Shown: piece by piece, positions 35,844 to 44,847 of the stretch
How the letters are laid out: every line of letters starts with the position of its first letter
Position numbering within the stretch: position 1 is the first letter of the stretch
Assembly (NCBI RefSeq): GCF_030150205.1
Contig: NZ_JASLGT010000002.1
Span: 372,001 to 436,000, forward strand
DNA from: Niabella sp.
GTDB lineage: Bacteria > Bacteroidota > Bacteroidia > Chitinophagales > Chitinophagaceae
Reading direction: 5' to 3'
Length of the DNA: 64,000 nucleotides
Notes under the pieces: generated by a model
The model's database searches: none
Seen by the model: only the letters and a program-made list of their open reading frames with translations
What the model was told of the DNA's origin: nothing
Position numbers and translations under genes: made by a program

Positions 35844-36478
35844 GACCTCGTATTTTTATGAACTAAATAGAAACTATAGGCAATGGCAAAATATCTGATC
35901 TGAATCAATAGAAGCAGCAGGTTGTGTAATTTCCTAAATTGTAGCGTGGTCAAATTTTTACTCAAAAATGGAAGTAATGAAAAAAAAGGGAGATTGACTC
36001 CATAAAATAAGATCGTGCCAACGCAGAGCCAAAAAATGGGAGATTGAATAATCGCTTTTTTAAAATGAAGACTTTCCTGATATAATAGATAACAATAGGT
36101 TAATAATAGAATAAAGGAATCTAATATGTATAAGAAGGAAAAAAAAGTATCTATATTAATATACCATATGGAAAAAATCCATACAATAATGTAAGTTCCT
36201 GTTAACAGGAGTACCTGTTTTAAAAGATCTTTTCTATGGCAGAATAAGTATGCGATTAGCAATGGAAAAACAAAGTCAAAGAGCAAATATATGTTGTATA
36301 AAGGAACATTTGTTTTAGTTAGGTAGTTTGTTAGATGAAAGTAGCCGATACATTCTACCGAAAGTGCCAGTGCTGTTTGAATCAGGAGCCACCTAAACGT
36401 CATGACGGGGCTTTTGTAACACCAAAGCCCCGTCACTAATGCGACTATGTATCCTGATATGCCCAATATAAAGTTCAA
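35840..36478 (-). CDS. multi-pass membrane protein, candidate sensor of the LytS/LytTR system
   Basis: A 212-residue protein with about six or seven hydrophobic helices (segments near 3-20, 27-45, 60-80, 88-107, 112-135, 145-170 and 180-205). No known family is recognised. Both ends overlap neighbours by the four bases ATGA: its stop with the kinase start and its start with the stop of the secreted-protein gene. The base composition is visibly AT-richer than the flanking genes. Because the kinase has no sensor domain of its own, this protein may detect the signal in the membrane and pass it on; that is inference from gene order. Confidence 0.7.
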   Translation of the reverse strand: MNFILGISGYIVALVTGLWCYKSPVMTFRWLLIQTALALSVECIGYFHLTNYLTKTNVPLYNIYLLFDFVFPLLIAYLFCHRKDLLKQVLLLTGTYIIVWIFSIWYINIDTFFSFLYILDSFILLLTYCYLLYQESLHFKKAIIQSPIFWLCVGTILFYGVNLPFFSLLPFLSKNLTTLQFRKLHNLLLLLIQIRYFAIAYSFYLVHKNTRS

Positions 36479-37422
36479 TGCAATGGGTTAATTGGTTGTC
36501 TTTTTTTCTCTTTAAGATAGACATGGATTTCATCCGGGAGATCAACGTAGTCTTTATTGGGAGGATCCATCTGTCCGAAATCTGCACCAAGCTCTTTATA
36601 GTCATCTGTCGTCAGAGTTTTAATCGTATTGTCCGATATCTTGCCGGATATATAGGCGACAATATGTACTTTGTAGTTCTTAATAGAGCGGCGATTTACC
36701 CTAAAATAATTATTTGCAATTGCCTCAAAGGTAATTGAGTCTTTTGCATTGCATAGGTTGTGATTGTTGGCAAAATACATGTCTTTAATTTGAAGCAGTG
36801 GCATGATACAGGATTTCGTATCACCCTTGTCATAATCAAACTCAAAATCATTGAAATCTGAAAAAGATCCATTCTTACGTTTGAAAATCGTATTTTTTTG
36901 ATAAGCGTTAGTATATGTTTGGGCGTCGTCGGTTTCCTCGAAGCTTCCATCACTTTTTTGCAGATATTGGACATTTACATACTTGATATCATAATGTGTT
37001 TCATTACGATTCGTTCTCTTAACAAGTAATACAGGCTGGAAAATGATAATGAGCTTATTTGCTTGCGTAAGACCATATGACATTTTTATACCCCTGTGGT
37101 CCTCTGGTTTGATGCGGCTATCAAATGTCTTGTTTATAAGGGATGTCCAACTAGCCAATTGCTGTACGGATACATGTACCACGGCAGGAATTAGTGATTG
37201 ATTAGAAACTTTATGTTTAATATTTTCTTTGAAACCGGTTCTCCCGCGGTTTAAATCATATATACTATAACTGTATTTATTGTCATCACGTGTTAAGTCT
37301 CCATACTTGAAACCGATTTCTTTTAGATCACAAAAAGCGCTAATATCGTTCTGGGCATTGATATGTAGGGGATTCATGCTTTTAAGGATGATAAAGATGC
37401 CTAGCAGGGGTAAATGTTTCAT
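36475..37422 (-). CDS. exported protein of unknown function, first gene of the signalling operon
   Basis: A 315-residue protein with a signal peptide (about 1-23, KSMNPLHINAQ). The body is hydrophilic with alternating beta-like strands (IPAVVHVSVQQLASW, NKLIIIFQPVLLVKR, YDIKYVNVQYLQ) and four Cys. No family is recognised. It starts the operon and overlaps the membrane-protein gene by four bases, so all four products probably work together. It may be the ligand, an accessory ligand-binding protein, or an output of the system. AT-rich codon use suggests that this part of the operon arrived by transfer. Confidence 0.65.
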   Translation of the reverse strand: MKHLPLLGIFIILKSMNPLHINAQNDISAFCDLKEIGFKYGDLTRDDNKYSYSIYDLNRGRTGFKENIKHKVSNQSLIPAVVHVSVQQLASWTSLINKTFDSRIKPEDHRGIKMSYGLTQANKLIIIFQPVLLVKRTNRNETHYDIKYVNVQYLQKSDGSFEETDDAQTYTNAYQKNTIFKRKNGSFSDFNDFEFDYDKGDTKSCIMPLLQIKDMYFANNHNLCNAKDSITFEAIANNYFRVNRRSIKNYKVHIVAYISGKISDNTIKTLTTDDYKELGADFGQMDPPNKDYVDLPDEIHVYLKEKKRQPINPLH

Positions 37423-38064
37423 AATTTATAGTTTGGTGATAAAAGGGTGTATGTGTAGTAGCGGCTTTGCTCATAGCATATGTAATATTGGGAGTTTTGA
37501 TAAATTTACATGCTGTCAAAAGTGATTTAATGGCTTATTGAGCGAACAGCAGCTGTTTATGGACCAATTGTATCGTTGGTCGAGTAAAAGACAAATGTGC
37601 ATATGTAAGCAGTTCATTGCAGTTTGTTTTACCACTGACGGATATAGACAAGTTACGCTGTAAAAAGGGAAAGTCCAATTATTTTATCTAGTTTACTCGA
37701 AAATACCCTCGACGGGGTATAGGATCTGTTCCCCAACAGGGCTGCTGGTACCCGGTGTTCAAAACAGGTCCTGCTCCCAGCGTTTATTTGCTGAATCCGG
37801 CATTTCATCCGCCCACAGCAGGATTCTGCTCAATGCCGCTCAGAAGGCCCCAACCTCCGGTGTACTTTAGTGTTGTGAAGACAGGAACTTATGCGGCAGA
37901 ACGGCTGCTACCTCCAAAATACCCACGCGGGTGGTATTGCAGATGGAAGTTGCAAATGATATTTTTGAATAAGATAACCAGGGCTGACTGCTTAAGAGAA
38001 CGAAGTGCCGTTTTAACGGACAGCCGGATAGAACCAATTGATCAGATAAAACCAAACCTTGCGG
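37423..38064. other. intergenic region, possibly with decayed sequence
   Basis: 642 bases between the divergent signalling operon and the LuxR-type gene. The first ~280 are AT-rich, the rest GC-richer. An inverted repeat ATACCC-TCGACG-GGGTAT lies at 37703-37720. An open frame covers 37755-38168 and overlaps the LuxR-type gene in another frame, but its protein is not recognisable. I see no convincing gene. Confidence 0.4.
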
Positions 38065-38409
38065 ATGGAAACCCGATGGAAAGTAGAATGCCTGAGCCGC
38101 GAAGGGGTTTTAAGGATCACTATGGATATCCGCCTGGAAGATATCGCCCTGTTACTGGCAACCAATAGGGAACAAATGGATCAGGCCAGGAACTTCATCC
38201 ATACCCGGCAGCCGCTTTTTGATGCACTTTCTATGCGGGAGAAAGAGATACTGCGGCTGGTGATCGGAGCCCTGTCTAATAAGCAGGTAGCGGCAAAGCT
38301 GGGTATTGCACTGGATACCGTTAAAACCCATCGCAAGAACCTCATGCGCAAACTAAACTGTAATTCTTTAAAAGAGCTTTTGGTATATAAGGTGTTTTAC
38401 ACGCCATAA
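38065..38409 (+). CDS. short LuxR-type helix-turn-helix regulator
   Basis: A 114-residue protein. Residues ~55-110 are a complete LuxR C-terminal helix-turn-helix (DALSMREKEILRLVIGALS, then KQVAAKLGIALDTVKTHRKN, LMRKLNCNSLKELLVYKV). The N-terminal part is too short for a receiver domain, so the protein lacks a visible sensing module. A second in-frame ATG at 38122, seven bases after an AAGGA-like sequence, may be the true start. It may be a single-domain regulator or a truncated two-domain gene. It lies 43 bases before the PKD-peptidase gene in the same direction. Confidence 0.7.
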   Translation: METRWKVECLSREGVLRITMDIRLEDIALLLATNREQMDQARNFIHTRQPLFDALSMREKEILRLVIGALSNKQVAAKLGIALDTVKTHRKNLMRKLNCNSLKELLVYKVFYTP

Positions 38410-38452
38410 CAGCCGGGATCGCCGGGGTTGAACCGAACTAAAATTTAAACCA

Positions 38453-40105
38453 ATGATGATGGATGCTAAAACCATTTACTGTATCTGCCTGCTGCTTTGC
38501 ATGAGCCTGGCCTGTAAAAAAGATGTTCCGGAAACGAAAGAACCGCCCAGGGCCGATTTTACGTTTACAATGGCCAATGCGGGCGTACTGCCCACAACTG
38601 TCAATTTTACGTCAACCGCCACCCATGCCACCGCATATTTTTGGGATTTTGGGGACGGAAATACCAGTACGGCGTTGAATCCCGTGAATGTATATAAGGA
38701 AGCCCGGACCTATACGGTAAAACTGGTGGTCAATGGTGCGGCGGGAAAAGACAGTATGACCAAAACGGTAGAGATTATACAATCCAGGCCCAAAGCAGCT
38801 TTCAGTTACAGCCTTATCGATAGCGGGGCATACCCCACGCATGTGCGATTTGCCAATACCACAACAGGAGGTGCTACTTTTAAATGGCTGTTTGATAACG
38901 GTGACAGCTCCCTGGTTGAAAACCCCACGGATAGCTTTTATACAGCGAAGACCTATACAGTAAAATTAATTGCCACCAATGCGGCCGGTTCTGATACGGT
39001 AACCAAACCGCTCCCGATTCATTTTACAGCACCGAAAGCCTCTTTTTCCTATACCATCCTGGATCCCGGTAACTACCCCGTGCATATCCGGTTTACCAAT
39101 ACTTCTACAACAGCTGCAAGCTATAAATGGGTATTTGATAACGGGGATATATCCACGGAGCAAAATCCGACGGATAGCTTTTTTACTGCAAAAACATTTA
39201 ATGTAAAACTGGTGGCTTCAAGTGCCGTGGGAAAGGATAGTATCACGATACCGGTAACCATAACTATTAATAAACCCGTAGCCAATTTCACCGTGGCATT
39301 AGGCAATGCCTCCCGGGTTCCCTGTAATGCCAGCTTTACCAACACATCTGTTAATGCCGCCACCTATAAATGGTATTTCTCAGATGGCAGCACTTCTACC
39401 GACAAGCATCCAATGGTCTTATATAATCAGCCCCGGAATTATATGGTAAAACTGGTGGCTACCAACCCGGCGGGCAGTGATAGCATAACCAAACAGGTAA
39501 CCGTAACGCCCATTTTAAACTCGGTGGTTGTATATCTCATTACACCCCGGGATAAAAAAATGAACCAGGCATATTATGATATCCTAAAAAATGAAGTATT
39601 GAGCTTACAGGCCTGGTATAAAGCGCAAATGGGCAATAACAAAACATTTGTTACCAATCCCATGATCCTGGATACCCTCACGGGCCTGCATGACAGCGTG
39701 TGGTACAATAGTTACAACGGTACCTATAGCGGTAATGACCCCCGGTACTATGGGTATTACAATGCCTTTTATGAGATGCAGCAGCTGCTGGGCAGCAGCT
39801 TTAATACCAGCAGCTATGCCTATTTTATTTATGTAGCAGCACCGGGAGGCGGGGCCGGCAGCAAAGGTTTTTGTGCTATGGGCGACCAGGATTTAAAAGG
39901 CCTGCTGGGCATCAACCCGGAATGGTGGGATCCGAACCGCTGGGTAGGTGGTGGCGGACATGAATTGGGCCATGCTTTTGGCCTGCCGCACCCTGCCAAC
40001 GAAAATCCCCGGGCCATCATGTGGACGGGATATGCCTCCTATCCCAATTGCATCCTGCAACAGGAGGATAAGGATATTTTAAATGCTAGCCCGTTTTTTA
40101 GGTGA
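38453..40105 (+). CDS. PKD-repeat lipoprotein with C-terminal metzincin-like peptidase
   Basis: A 550-residue surface or periplasmic lipoprotein. The signal ends at the lipobox SLAC (Cys21). Four PKD-type beta domains follow (about 32-112, 113-190, 191-270 and 271-350), each with a YxWxFGDG- or YKWxFDNG-like strand. The C-terminal ~200 residues hold HELGHAFGLPHP at about 502-513, a HExxHxxGxxH zinc motif with a downstream AIMWTGY that may be the Met-turn. So it resembles a metzincin-clan peptidase. PKD domains usually bind polysaccharide or protein surfaces. Family assignment beyond the clan is uncertain. The start has three ATGs within three codons. Confidence 0.75.
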   Translation: MMMDAKTIYCICLLLCMSLACKKDVPETKEPPRADFTFTMANAGVLPTTVNFTSTATHATAYFWDFGDGNTSTALNPVNVYKEARTYTVKLVVNGAAGKDSMTKTVEIIQSRPKAAFSYSLIDSGAYPTHVRFANTTTGGATFKWLFDNGDSSLVENPTDSFYTAKTYTVKLIATNAAGSDTVTKPLPIHFTAPKASFSYTILDPGNYPVHIRFTNTSTTAASYKWVFDNGDISTEQNPTDSFFTAKTFNVKLVASSAVGKDSITIPVTITINKPVANFTVALGNASRVPCNASFTNTSVNAATYKWYFSDGSTSTDKHPMVLYNQPRNYMVKLVATNPAGSDSITKQVTVTPILNSVVVYLITPRDKKMNQAYYDILKNEVLSLQAWYKAQMGNNKTFVTNPMILDTLTGLHDSVWYNSYNGTYSGNDPRYYGYYNAFYEMQQLLGSSFNTSSYAYFIYVAAPGGGAGSKGFCAMGDQDLKGLLGINPEWWDPNRWVGGGGHELGHAFGLPHPANENPRAIMWTGYASYPNCILQQEDKDILNASPFFR

Positions 40106-40302
40106 TCAATTTCAAAAGTACAATGATCGTATAAAAAAGATAAAAGTAAAGGACACAGGACATAATCTTTATCCTTATGCGGTGTGAAAAACTGGCAGGA
40201 GAGTCGTAATGGCAATTCTGGGATATTCATTTTTACAAAGCTCTGATGTACTGGCTAAAGGGAAGATATAGTGAATAACTAATTAATAAAAAAGAAAATG
40301 AA

Positions 40303-41184
40303 ATGAAAACGAATACATTTATTGCAGTTATTATTTTGACTCAATTTACGGTTTTTGAGGCGATGGCTCAATATACTGTTCCATTTATCCCGCCTCAACG
40401 CAGCGATACAGCTAATGCTGGGAGGAATGAAAAATGTGCTGATAAGCAAATACTCACTATAATACAGTTTTGTAAAAGGGATAATTATCGCAATAAAAAT
40501 TACGTAAATACTTTTTACAAAAAAATATATGGCGATAATGCCACTTCGAATCTATTTCTCCAAACGGTAAATACTCAACTATTTGGCAAAAATACTTATA
40601 TAGCTCCTGAGTTTTTAAGTTTTTACTGCCATAGTTTTCCTACTCGATTTGGTATTGGAGGTAGTTTTAAAACGACAGGAGATACAGCAACTTCCAACAA
40701 GATAAAATCTAAACTACAAAACATATTACAGAATGGAGGTAATTTGTTCTTCAATTTTGACATGCCGATTATATATCAAAGCTCGAAGGATAACAGCTTT
40801 CATTTGAGTGCGTCCGTTACTAATAATTGGTCATTTAATTCTGCTTCCTATTTTGTTTCAGATTCCTCGTCTATTGGACTTACTTGGCAACCTGGAATAA
40901 AGGCTCATGTTGATTTGAGTTTTTTTGATGAGAAAAATAGTGTAGGTGCTATTGCTTCACTTGACGTACAAGCATGTTATTTTACTGGGAGTAAATCACT
41001 TTTAAACAAGCTCAATATTTCGGATTTTGGATTATTACAAATGCGGGTTTCTTTAAGTACCAAGGATATTTCATTTTTTGCTACATATCCAATATGGTCG
41101 ACTTCTACCTACATAAGAGACAATTTACGCCAAATCACTGGAGGTATTGCATTGGCACCTTCTAATTTATTAGGTAGACAATGA
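40303..41184 (+). CDS. AT-rich orphan exported protein
   Basis: A 293-residue protein with a signal peptide (about 1-22, FEAMAQ). The body has alternating polar and aromatic residues with beta-like strands (LFFNFDMPIIYQ, FHLSASVTNNWSF, IKAHVDLSFFDE, LLQMRVSLSTKD), suggesting a small outer-membrane barrel or secreted beta protein. No family is recognised. Codon use is markedly AT-richer than the neighbours on both sides, and the gaps beside it are also AT-rich, so transfer is likely. The real start could be the first ATG or the nearby in-frame codon; the signal peptide supports this one. Confidence 0.65.
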   Translation: MKTNTFIAVIILTQFTVFEAMAQYTVPFIPPQRSDTANAGRNEKCADKQILTIIQFCKRDNYRNKNYVNTFYKKIYGDNATSNLFLQTVNTQLFGKNTYIAPEFLSFYCHSFPTRFGIGGSFKTTGDTATSNKIKSKLQNILQNGGNLFFNFDMPIIYQSSKDNSFHLSASVTNNWSFNSASYFVSDSSSIGLTWQPGIKAHVDLSFFDEKNSVGAIASLDVQACYFTGSKSLLNKLNISDFGLLQMRVSLSTKDISFFATYPIWSTSTYIRDNLRQITGGIALAPSNLLGRQ

Positions 41185-41633
41185 TGAGGAGTATGGAACG
41201 ATACAACTAAATCTGTAAGCGAGAGATTTTTATGGAATGATCATTGTATACATGGAGAAATGAAATAGGTATAGAAATAATATAACAGAGCTCTTTAACA
41301 GTGTATAGAATTTTTGCTATTTATTACATATTTAAGAAACACCGACGGATAAGCAACAAAATGGCAAACCTAACCTGTTGCCTAATCGCGTATACCTAAA
41401 GCTTAAACTATAAAATTAGTAACAACCAATCGCCGCTGTTGCATTCGCCTAAATCCTGTAATCCTTCTTATAAATGGACCAACCAGATTGAAACGATTGG
41501 CAGAAAGTTAATTTTAATTGAACAGAAGTTTTTCGAAAAACTGGCAACCGGCCTTCGTCAGTCCACTGCTACACGCAATGCTTAGGGAGAGACCCGGATG
41601 AAAAATAGGTATTGTATCAATAAAATAACTCCC
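41185..41633. other. intergenic region
   Basis: 449 AT-rich bases between the orphan gene and the M28 peptidase, which converge. I see no gene, no terminator with a clear T-run and none of the dispersed repeat words. It is the one long convergent gap in the window without that element. Confidence 0.6.
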
Positions 41634-42563
41634 CTAATTCGTCCTCGTAAATTCCATTTTCGAAACATCCATCGATCGGTCAATGACCCTGACCTCCAGT
41701 TCCAAAATAGATTTCAGCGCTTTGAAGTCTATTTTGGAGGGATCGTCACCTGTTTTGTGATAATCCGGGTGACCGCCGGTATGAAAAAATAAAACCGGGA
41801 TATCCTTTTTGTAAAAGGATGTCTGGTCAGAACCGCCGCTTCCGTCTTTGCCTGTATAAAATTTGATATCGGATGTAATGCCCTTGAAAATATCGGGGAA
41901 GGAAGGACTGGTGCCATAGCCTATTACGGCCACGCCGTTACCCGGATTATATCGCCCGATCATATCCATATTCAGCATCCAGTGAATGGTATTTAAAGGA
42001 ATAACCGGGTGCTCCACAAAATACCTGGAGCCTACCAGCCCCAGTTCCTCCGCTCCAAAAGCAATAAAGAGGAGGTTGAAGCGCTCTTTGGTACTGTTTT
42101 TTGCATAATATTTTGCAAGCTCCAGGAGCCCGGCAACACCGGATGCATTATCATCAGCCCCGTTATGTATTTTACCGATGTTCAGCGAGTCTTTGCTATT
42201 GCCCAAATCGCCATACCCGATGTGGTCATAATGCGCACCTACCACAATAGTAGCGGCCGCGCCGTTATCGATGAACCCGATAATATTATCTGCTTTCCGG
42301 ATACTGTCTGCCACTGTAACCCTTTTAATCGTTGCTTCAAAATGCTGGCGAAACCCATCCTGCCCCATGGGCTTAAGCCCGTATTTTTTAAATTGTCTTT
42401 CAATATAGCTGGCCGCCTTTTCAACTTCCTGGCTCCCTGTTTGGCGCCCTTTCATGTTGTCGGCCGCTAAATAATAGATATGCTTTTTTAATTTCTTTTC
42501 AGATACCTGGGCTTTTGCAGCGGAAAAAGCAAACAGGAGCATAAGCAGGACATAGCGATTCAT
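41634..42563 (-). CDS. M28-family zinc aminopeptidase
   Basis: A 309-residue exported peptidase (signal peptide about 1-18). The zinc ligands are visible: GAHYDHIGYG gives the first His and HNGADDNASGVAG the bridging Asp, FGAEELGL holds the catalytic Glu and metal Glu, and HPDYHKTGDDPSKIDF holds the C-terminal His. The early KGRQTGSQEVEKAASYIE is typical of the family. It likely removes N-terminal amino acids from peptides in the periplasm. It is monocistronic. Confidence 0.9.
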   Translation of the reverse strand: MNRYVLLMLLFAFSAAKAQVSEKKLKKHIYYLAADNMKGRQTGSQEVEKAASYIERQFKKYGLKPMGQDGFRQHFEATIKRVTVADSIRKADNIIGFIDNGAAATIVVGAHYDHIGYGDLGNSKDSLNIGKIHNGADDNASGVAGLLELAKYYAKNSTKERFNLLFIAFGAEELGLVGSRYFVEHPVIPLNTIHWMLNMDMIGRYNPGNGVAVIGYGTSPSFPDIFKGITSDIKFYTGKDGSGGSDQTSFYKKDIPVLFFHTGGHPDYHKTGDDPSKIDFKALKSILELEVRVIDRSMDVSKMEFTRTN

Positions 42564-42928
42564 AAAAAACTGGTTTTAAAACTGCGAAGGAAGCCATTAA
42601 ACTTCGATGCCTCGTATAATTGTTGCGCGAAGATCGATGAATCGTACAAAATAACCTGTGATAACCGGTATAGCGTGTACGACAAGTGTTTTTGTAGGTG
42701 ACCCGCTTTTGGAAACAGAACGGATACGAACGGTTGGTAGTGCATTTGTCGTCAATGTCAAAAAGACGACGATCAACCATTATCAGCAGTAACAGCAGAA
42801 GCAGGAGCCAGGCCTTGTGTTAACGAATAGTTGCCCGCTCATTTCCAGGACGGTGCGTTCGCACCTTACCGGATAACTTTTCAACCCATAAACTTTTCAA
42901 CATCCCCGTACCCCCTTAACTTTGCGCC
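42564..42928. other. divergent gap between the M28 peptidase and glyA
   Basis: 365 bases. Contains GGTGCG-TT-CGCACC, a small hairpin near 42852, and the glyA promoter at its right end. Short minus-strand ORFs here do not look coding. Confidence 0.5.
42894..42924 (+). promoter_or_regulatory. glyA promoter
   Basis: TTTT (42894-42897), then exactly 19 bases, then TAACTTTG (42917-42924), a full TAnnTTTG match. The -7 element ends four bases before the ATG, so the transcript would begin at or next to the start codon. Confidence 0.65.
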
Positions 42929-44209
42929 ATGCAACAGGATAATACAGTATTTGACCTTATTAATAAGGAATTAGACCGCCAGCGCAATGGCATTGAACTG
43001 ATCGCTTCAGAAAACTTTGCTTCCCTGCCCGTTATTAAGGCCATGGGAACCGTATTAACCAATAAATACGCAGAAGGCTATCCCGGCAAACGCTATTATG
43101 GCGGATGCGAGATCGTTGATGAAATTGAAACCCTGGCGATCGACCGGTTAAAAAAAGTATTTAACCTGAGCTGGGCTAACGTACAGCCGCATAGCGGAGC
43201 GCAAGCCAATGCTGCAGTATTCTTTGCAGCGCTGAATCCCGGCGATAAGATCATGGGACTGAACCTAAGCATGGGCGGACACCTGACCCATGGCAGCCCG
43301 GTAAACTTCAGCGGAAAACACTACCAGGTGATTTCCTATGGAGTGGTAAAGGAAACCGGACTGGTAGATTATGAAGACCTGGAAGCAAAGGCCCTGGCGG
43401 AAAAACCAAAGATGATCATCTGCGGTGCTTCTGCATACAGCCGCGACTGGGATTATGCCCGCATTCGCGCGGTTGCCGATAAAGTAGGTGCCCTGGTAAT
43501 GGCCGATATCGCGCACCCGGCCGGACTGATCGCTGCCGGACTCCTGAATGATCCCTTTGAGCATTGTCATATCGTAACCAGTACCACGCACAAAACCCTG
43601 CGCGGACCCCGTGGCGGGATCATCATGCTGCGGAATGATTTTGAAAATCCCTGGGGACATAAAGACCCCAAAGGCAATACACGTACCATGAGCCAGCTGC
43701 TGGACCTGGCCGTTTTCCCCGGCATGCAGGGTGGACCGCTGGAACATATCATTGCAGCGAAAGCCGTAGCCTTTGGAAAAATCTTATCGGATGACTGGAA
43801 GACCTACGGAAAACAGATCATTGCCAATGCCCAGGCGATGGCGAAAGCTTTTGTAGACAAGGGCTATAAGCTGATCAGTGATGGTACCGACAACCACCTG
43901 ATGCTGATCGACCTGCGCAATAAAAACCTGACCGGTAAAAAAGCACAGGAAACACTGGACAAAGCACATATCACCTTAAATAAGAATGCCGTGCCGTTTG
44001 ATGATAAATCGCCGTTTGTAACTTCCGGTATCCGTGTAGGCGTTCCGGCGGTAACCACACGGGGTATGAAGGAGGCAGATGTAACCCAGGTGGCGGAACT
44101 GATCGATAAGGTATTGATGAATGCCGATGACGAAAACGTGATCGCATCCGTGAAAGAAGAGGTGAAAACATTTATGCAACAGTTCCCCCTGTACCCGGAA
44201 TTGTCCTGA
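42929..44209 (+). CDS. glyA: serine hydroxymethyltransferase
   Basis: A 426-residue PLP enzyme that interconverts serine and glycine using tetrahydrofolate, the main source of one-carbon units. Lys222 in STTHKTLRGPRGG is the Schiff-base lysine. The start IELIASENFAS, YAEGYPGKRYYGG and the PHSGAQAN loop are all canonical, and the length is normal. A TAnnTTTG promoter lies directly upstream. The following ~100 bases contain repeated AAACCTCAAAC-type words before the DUF4293 gene. Confidence 0.98.
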   Translation: MQQDNTVFDLINKELDRQRNGIELIASENFASLPVIKAMGTVLTNKYAEGYPGKRYYGGCEIVDEIETLAIDRLKKVFNLSWANVQPHSGAQANAAVFFAALNPGDKIMGLNLSMGGHLTHGSPVNFSGKHYQVISYGVVKETGLVDYEDLEAKALAEKPKMIICGASAYSRDWDYARIRAVADKVGALVMADIAHPAGLIAAGLLNDPFEHCHIVTSTTHKTLRGPRGGIIMLRNDFENPWGHKDPKGNTRTMSQLLDLAVFPGMQGGPLEHIIAAKAVAFGKILSDDWKTYGKQIIANAQAMAKAFVDKGYKLISDGTDNHLMLIDLRNKNLTGKKAQETLDKAHITLNKNAVPFDDKSPFVTSGIRVGVPAVTTRGMKEADVTQVAELIDKVLMNADDENVIASVKEEVKTFMQQFPLYPELS

Positions 44210-44310
44210 TTTATCGTTTAATGTTTATTGTTTGATGTGCCGGTTTATGCAACTGTTCGATGCTTAAAGAAAACTTCAAACCTTAAACCTCAAACCTCAA
44301 ACTATTTATC

Positions 44311-44727
44311 ATGATCCAAAGAAAACAAACACTGTGGCTGTTATTGTCCGTGATCTGTGCCGGGCTTACATTTAAGTTTCCTTTTTATAACGGTACCGTG
44401 AACGGCATGGAAGGTATTGCCGGTGCAGATATGAATGCCGCCAGCAATATCTGGCTCACCCTGCTTACGGGCGCCGTTGCGGCATTGGGATTGATCACTA
44501 TTTTTCTTTATAAGAACCGGAAACAACAATTGAAGCTAACCTTCCTGGGGCTGGCAGCTTCAATAGGATTGATTGCATTGTATGCCAGCTATATTAAAGA
44601 GTTCCATACAGGTGGTATTGCCATTACTGCTATACTGACCTTACTGGTAGTGGTGGGCTTCTTTTTTGCCTTAAAGGGCATCCGCAGGGATCAGAAACTG
44701 ATCAGGGACCTGGACCGGCTGCGGTAA
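44311..44727 (+). CDS. DUF4293-like membrane protein
   Basis: A 138-residue protein with four membrane helices (about 7-25, 46-65, 73-90 and 100-120). The N-terminal MIQRKQTLWLLLSVICAGLTF is the hallmark of DUF4293 in Bacteroidota. Function is unknown. It is followed by a strong terminator. Downstream of glyA in the same direction with ~100 bases between. Confidence 0.82.
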   Translation: MIQRKQTLWLLLSVICAGLTFKFPFYNGTVNGMEGIAGADMNAASNIWLTLLTGAVAALGLITIFLYKNRKQQLKLTFLGLAASIGLIALYASYIKEFHTGGIAITAILTLLVVVGFFFALKGIRRDQKLIRDLDRLR

Positions 44728-44748
44728 CATATATTTAATGAAATAAGC

Positions 44749-44777
44749 AGGGCGTCTGGTAAGGCGCCCTTTTTTTA
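44749..44777 (+). terminator. Rho-independent terminator after the DUF4293 gene
   Basis: Six-bp stem AGGGCG / CGCCCT followed by eight T, 22 bases after the stop codon. Confidence 0.88.
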
Positions 44778-44847
44778 TGCATCATTCCTTCGATTCTTTC
44801 AGTGCTGCGATCATTTGTTTCTGTACGGGATATACCAATAGTGATTG

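Noticed and set aside
37755..38168. 137-residue ORF before the LuxR-type gene
   Set aside because: Composition is not protein-like and it overlaps the recognisable LuxR-type HTH in another frame. It may hold decayed sequence, but no family was seen.
42560..42745. 61-residue ORF on the minus strand before the M28 gene
   Set aside because: Reads passably as protein, but there is no family match, and the other frame is equally open, so it is probably chance.
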